Below the pieces are notes generated by a model that was not told the DNA's origin, did not search any database, and worked only from the letters and a program-made list of their open reading frames with translations. Below are positions 14,736 through 16,633 of a stretch of 16,633 nucleotides of DNA, one piece after another. Position 1 is the first letter of the stretch; every line of letters begins with the position of its first letter. The DNA lies in assembly GCA_000496215.1 (NCBI GenBank), contig KI543197.1, forward strand, positions 33,561-50,193. The letters are read 5' to 3'. Position numbers and translations under genes: made by a program. This DNA is from an uncultured archaeon A07HN63. Lineage in GTDB: Archaea; Halobacteriota; Halobacteria; Halobacteriales; Haloferacaceae.

Positions 14736-15282
14736 TCCAGTAAGCTCCACTTCCAACACCGAGCGGTTAGACCTGTTGATTTTCTGACCCAGAGCGGTCA
14801 CACCTCGACACTCGGCCGAATCTCTCGGTCCGACTGACTCCGCCCCAGACGCGAGTGCCGATACCGCGATCAGCGAACCGGCATGTGGATGCGAAAACGG
14901 CGATTGAAGTCTTCGGCACCCTTTCTTCCGTTCCCCGCATTGTCTCTGATGGTCGTCCTGCCACCGAGACGGCCATCGTCGGTTCACCGCTACGGTTTGC
15001 TGGTAGCCGGAAGCGCTCGACCGCCCACCCGGTTGCGGTCGTGGCAGCACCCGTCTCCAGCAGACAGCTGCGGCTGCTAACCCGTCCGATATCGGTGGCG
15101 ATGCTACCCACAACCGGCCTCGCTCCGCCGGTTTTGCCACGCACCCCCTCCGTTTTCCAGCACCGACCGGTCCCGGTCCAGCGTCGGTGTCGACAGCCCG
15201 ACTCCCACGGCCATTTCGGCCGATTTTCAGGCTCAGCAACACGCACTGCCGGATTAAGTACTGTCCCGTCATACCAGTATGT
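14736..15282. other. 547-base stretch with no convincing gene
   Basis: This divergent region between the 7TM kinase and the 15283 gene contains long open frames on both strands (for example plus 14855-15391 and minus 15246-14767). Their translations are basic, Arg/Ser/Pro-rich and without family motifs, unlike the acidic proteins around them, and the plus-strand one overlaps a better gene. I see no transposase or tRNA here. The last 30 bases hold the promoter of the 15283 gene. The rest could be a long regulatory region, a decayed gene or an unrecognised RNA. Confidence 0.55.
15254..15260 (+). promoter_or_regulatory. TATA-like box of the 15283 gene
   Basis: TTAAGTA centred 26 bases before ATG 15283, the spacing of a leaderless haloarchaeal transcript. 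It supports that start over the upstream in-frame ATG at 15187 or so. Confidence 0.5.
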
Positions 15283-15624
15283 ATGCAGCTACAATCCAGA
15301 TCCGCCGCCGACGCCGCATCGACCGTCGAGCAACAGAGCACCGAGGGACTGTTCATCCGCAACTACGACGCGAACCGAGCCGCCGATCTGACCGTCGAAA
15401 TCGAGGATCTTGACGGCAACACGGTCTTCGACGAAGAGTACCACATCGAGCCGCTCATCACCGAGGTCGTCGACCTCCCGCTGTCACCGGATGCCTATCA
15501 GGTGACGGTGTCGCTCGACTCGGCGGTCTCCGACAGTGATGTCTGTCGCATCGGCGACGATCCGACGGAACTCGCCTACGTCGAAACCGGTAACGGCGTC
15601 ATCAGCGTCGTCAACGGCGTCTGA
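15283..15624 (+). CDS. Small acidic beta-rich protein of unknown function
   Basis: Soluble, very acidic protein of 113 aa. After a Ser/Ala-rich N-terminus without a signal peptide, the sequence alternates hydrophobic and polar residues as in beta strands: LFIRNYDANRAADLTVEIED, DGNTVFDEEYHIEPL, and DAYQVTVSLDSAVSDSDVCR. The pattern recalls Ig-like or transthyretin-like beta sandwiches of small haloarchaeal hypothetical proteins, but I do not recognise the family. There is one Cys (in DVCRIG). The start rests on the TATA-like box 26 bases upstream and on the switch to acidic composition there. The gene appears monocistronic and is divergent from the 7TM kinase. After it, 15625-15882 shows no gene; CGTCTTTTCTG near 15681-15691 could be a U-run terminator. 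Confidence 0.75.
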   Translation: MQLQSRSAADAASTVEQQSTEGLFIRNYDANRAADLTVEIEDLDGNTVFDEEYHIEPLITEVVDLPLSPDAYQVTVSLDSAVSDSDVCRIGDDPTELAYVETGNGVISVVNGV

Positions 15625-15882
15625 GCAGCCGTCGATACACGCGAATCCCCGCTTTCTCCCCCCTCCAGACAGATAGACACCGTCTTTTCTGACCCCGGCG
15701 GCCGAAGCGCCCCCAGTCGCTTCCGTCGTTTCTGAGCATCTCGTATTGTGAAGGTGTCCTGTCGCCACGTCTCGAAGCGTTCGTAGCAGCCGCTGTCGCG
15801 CTTGGGAGAACGGTTGTCTGGGAGAGCGACTGTTGAGAAAGTGAGTCTTGAGAGCGATTATTCCGACCGTCGTTGCGTCATG

Positions 15883-16206
15883 TTATAGGGCCATGCCACC
15901 CAGCACCGTTGCAAAGAGTCCGACAAAGAGGAGCAGCACGAGCACGGTGAGCCCCCAGAGGATTTTCGCGCCCTTTCGGCCGCCGATTTCGACCGCAGCG
16001 ATGCCGAAGATCCCGAGCAGGATAACGGTCCAGACTTCGAGACCGCTCTGCTGGGCGCCCTCCCCGCGGTCGGCCTTGAAATAGAAGTACGCCGGAATGA
16101 GGAGGCCAACCGGAATCGTGAGCAGTCCGATCAGGACGGACGCCACGATGGCGATAGTCGAGTACTGGTCAGTGAGTCCACCGCTACCGGTCTGGTGTGT
16201 TGCCAT
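15883..16206 (-). CDS. Small three-helix membrane protein, unknown function
   Basis: Membrane protein of 107 aa with three hydrophobic segments, about 17-43 (STIAIVASVLIGLLTIPVGL ...), 57-76 and 82-105. Short charged loops follow the first helix (KADRGEG) and precede the third (GGRKGAK). ATG 16206 was chosen because the frame upstream turns Cys/Arg/Ser-rich and non-membrane. A weak T-rich box (TTTTGTG, about 16228-16234) lies 25 bases before it. I do not recognise the family; the layout resembles many short haloarchaeal membrane proteins. It lies 58 bases downstream of the right-edge membrane gene on the same strand and may be co-expressed with it. Confidence 0.75.
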   Translation of the reverse strand: MATHQTGSGGLTDQYSTIAIVASVLIGLLTIPVGLLIPAYFYFKADRGEGAQQSGLEVWTVILLGIFGIAAVEIGGRKGAKILWGLTVLVLLLFVGLFATVLGGMAL

Positions 16207-16264
16207 ATTTCGGCATTCTGTGGTTGACACAAAAGGGTTGAGAACCTGTTTCTGGCTGTGAAAC

Positions 16265-16608
16265 TCACCGCTCCGGTTCGATACGCCCATCCTCGTTCCT
16301 GCTCGGCAATCGGCCCCCGACGCGACGGCGCAGGTACATGAACGGGACTGCTGCGAGAACCCCCGACACCGCGGTGAATCCAAGCACAACCAGAATCAAC
16401 AGCCCTGTCATCCGGACCGCTGCCAGTTCCAGACTCCAGACCTGAATAAACCGGCCTGTCCACAGCAACCCTGTCAGCAGGGTTGCAGTGAGGCCAAACA
16501 GGGTCGCGGCGAGATACGAGTACGCCCGCGTCGCTCGACGACGACCCACCAGACACCGGACCCGATGGGAACGGCTGGCCCAGCCAGTACGACCACCCAG
16601 TACTCCAC
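16265..16608 (-). pseudogene. Small membrane protein at right edge, probably frameshifted
   Basis: The 3' part in one frame encodes membrane segments SYLAATLFGLTATLLTGLLW and MTGLLILVVLGFTAVSGVLA, ending FMYLRRRVGGRLPSRNEDGR. Read upstream in the same frame the sequence is Arg-rich (GGRTGWASRSHRVRCLVGRR), which looks non-coding. In another frame, from GTG 16608, it reads EYWVVVLAGPAVPIGSGVWW followed by VVVERR, a good first membrane helix. Adding one base to the CCC at 16525-16527 (GGG on the coding strand) joins the two as ERRGAYSYLAATL, a coherent 114-aa protein with about three helices. The alternative is an unbroken 119-aa frame from GTG 16624 with a basic N-terminus that could continue past the window. 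The function is unknown. It lies upstream of the 16206 membrane gene on the same strand. Confidence 0.6.
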
Positions 16609-16633
16609 CGAGACGTCCGATCACGTCCGCAAG

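Noticed and set aside
14736..15362. N-terminal extension of the 7TM kinase by 209 residues
   Set aside because: The extension is basic and Cys/Arg-rich, lacks domain features and overlaps the acidic gene at 15283.
14855..15391. 178-aa open frame on the plus strand
   Set aside because: Basic and Ser/Pro/Arg-rich composition, no motif, and overlaps the start of the better supported 15283 gene.
1..16633. CRISPR array, tRNA or rRNA genes
   Set aside because: No regularly spaced repeats and no tRNA- or rRNA-like sequence were seen on either strand.

Overview
The window looks like chromosomal DNA of a halophilic archaeon (class Halobacteria). The proteins are strongly acidic and the GC content is high. 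The families are typical of the group: a Tat-exported lipoprotein binding protein, a bacterio-opsin-activator (Bat-type) HTH_10 regulator, a receiver-HalX response regulator, haloarchaeal winged-helix regulators and several histidine kinases with the 'RHNLRN' H-box. Several genes have an A/T-rich TATA-like box about 25-30 bases before the start codon, as expected for leaderless haloarchaeal transcripts.

Layout. (1) 1-3652, minus strand: a compact four-gene ABC importer operon of the polyamine (PotABCD) type. The order is binding lipoprotein, ATPase, permease 1, permease 2, with overlapping or abutting ends; permease 2 runs off the left edge. (2) 3706-5577, minus: a membrane histidine kinase (extracytoplasmic sensor, HAMP, kinase) just upstream of the transporter on the same strand. 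Divergent from it, at 5753-6517 plus, is a polytopic membrane protein. (3) 6621-9308 plus: a PAS histidine kinase followed 17 bases later by a PAS/GAF/HTH_10 Bat-type regulator. A HalX response regulator (9880-9302 minus) converges on the latter and overlaps it by 7 bases. (4) 10066-12967 plus: two paralogous small winged-helix regulators, the second paired with a small membrane protein. Between them lies a SelO-family protein adenylyltransferase in lower-GC DNA, which looks acquired. (5) 13038-14735 minus: a 7TM-PAS histidine kinase. A 547-base stretch without a convincing gene follows, then a small acidic protein (15283-15624 plus) and two small membrane proteins on the minus strand at the right edge.

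Four genes are broken by what looks like a single-base indel in or beside a short homopolymer: permease 2, the PAS kinase, the small membrane protein at 12735, and the right-edge membrane protein. In each case the translation continues convincingly in another frame. Either the assembly carries homopolymer errors or these genes are really inactivated; the pattern matters for anyone reusing the annotation.

The main functional theme is signal transduction: three histidine kinases, one receiver protein and three DNA-binding regulators in about 11 kb. The most interesting non-routine observations are the SelO gene inserted between duplicated regulators, a shared upstream motif (ATARCTAGAGT) placed about 36 bases before the TATA-like boxes of both regulators, and palindromes in the 5578-5752 divergent promoter region. 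I found no RNA genes, CRISPR arrays or insertion sequences.
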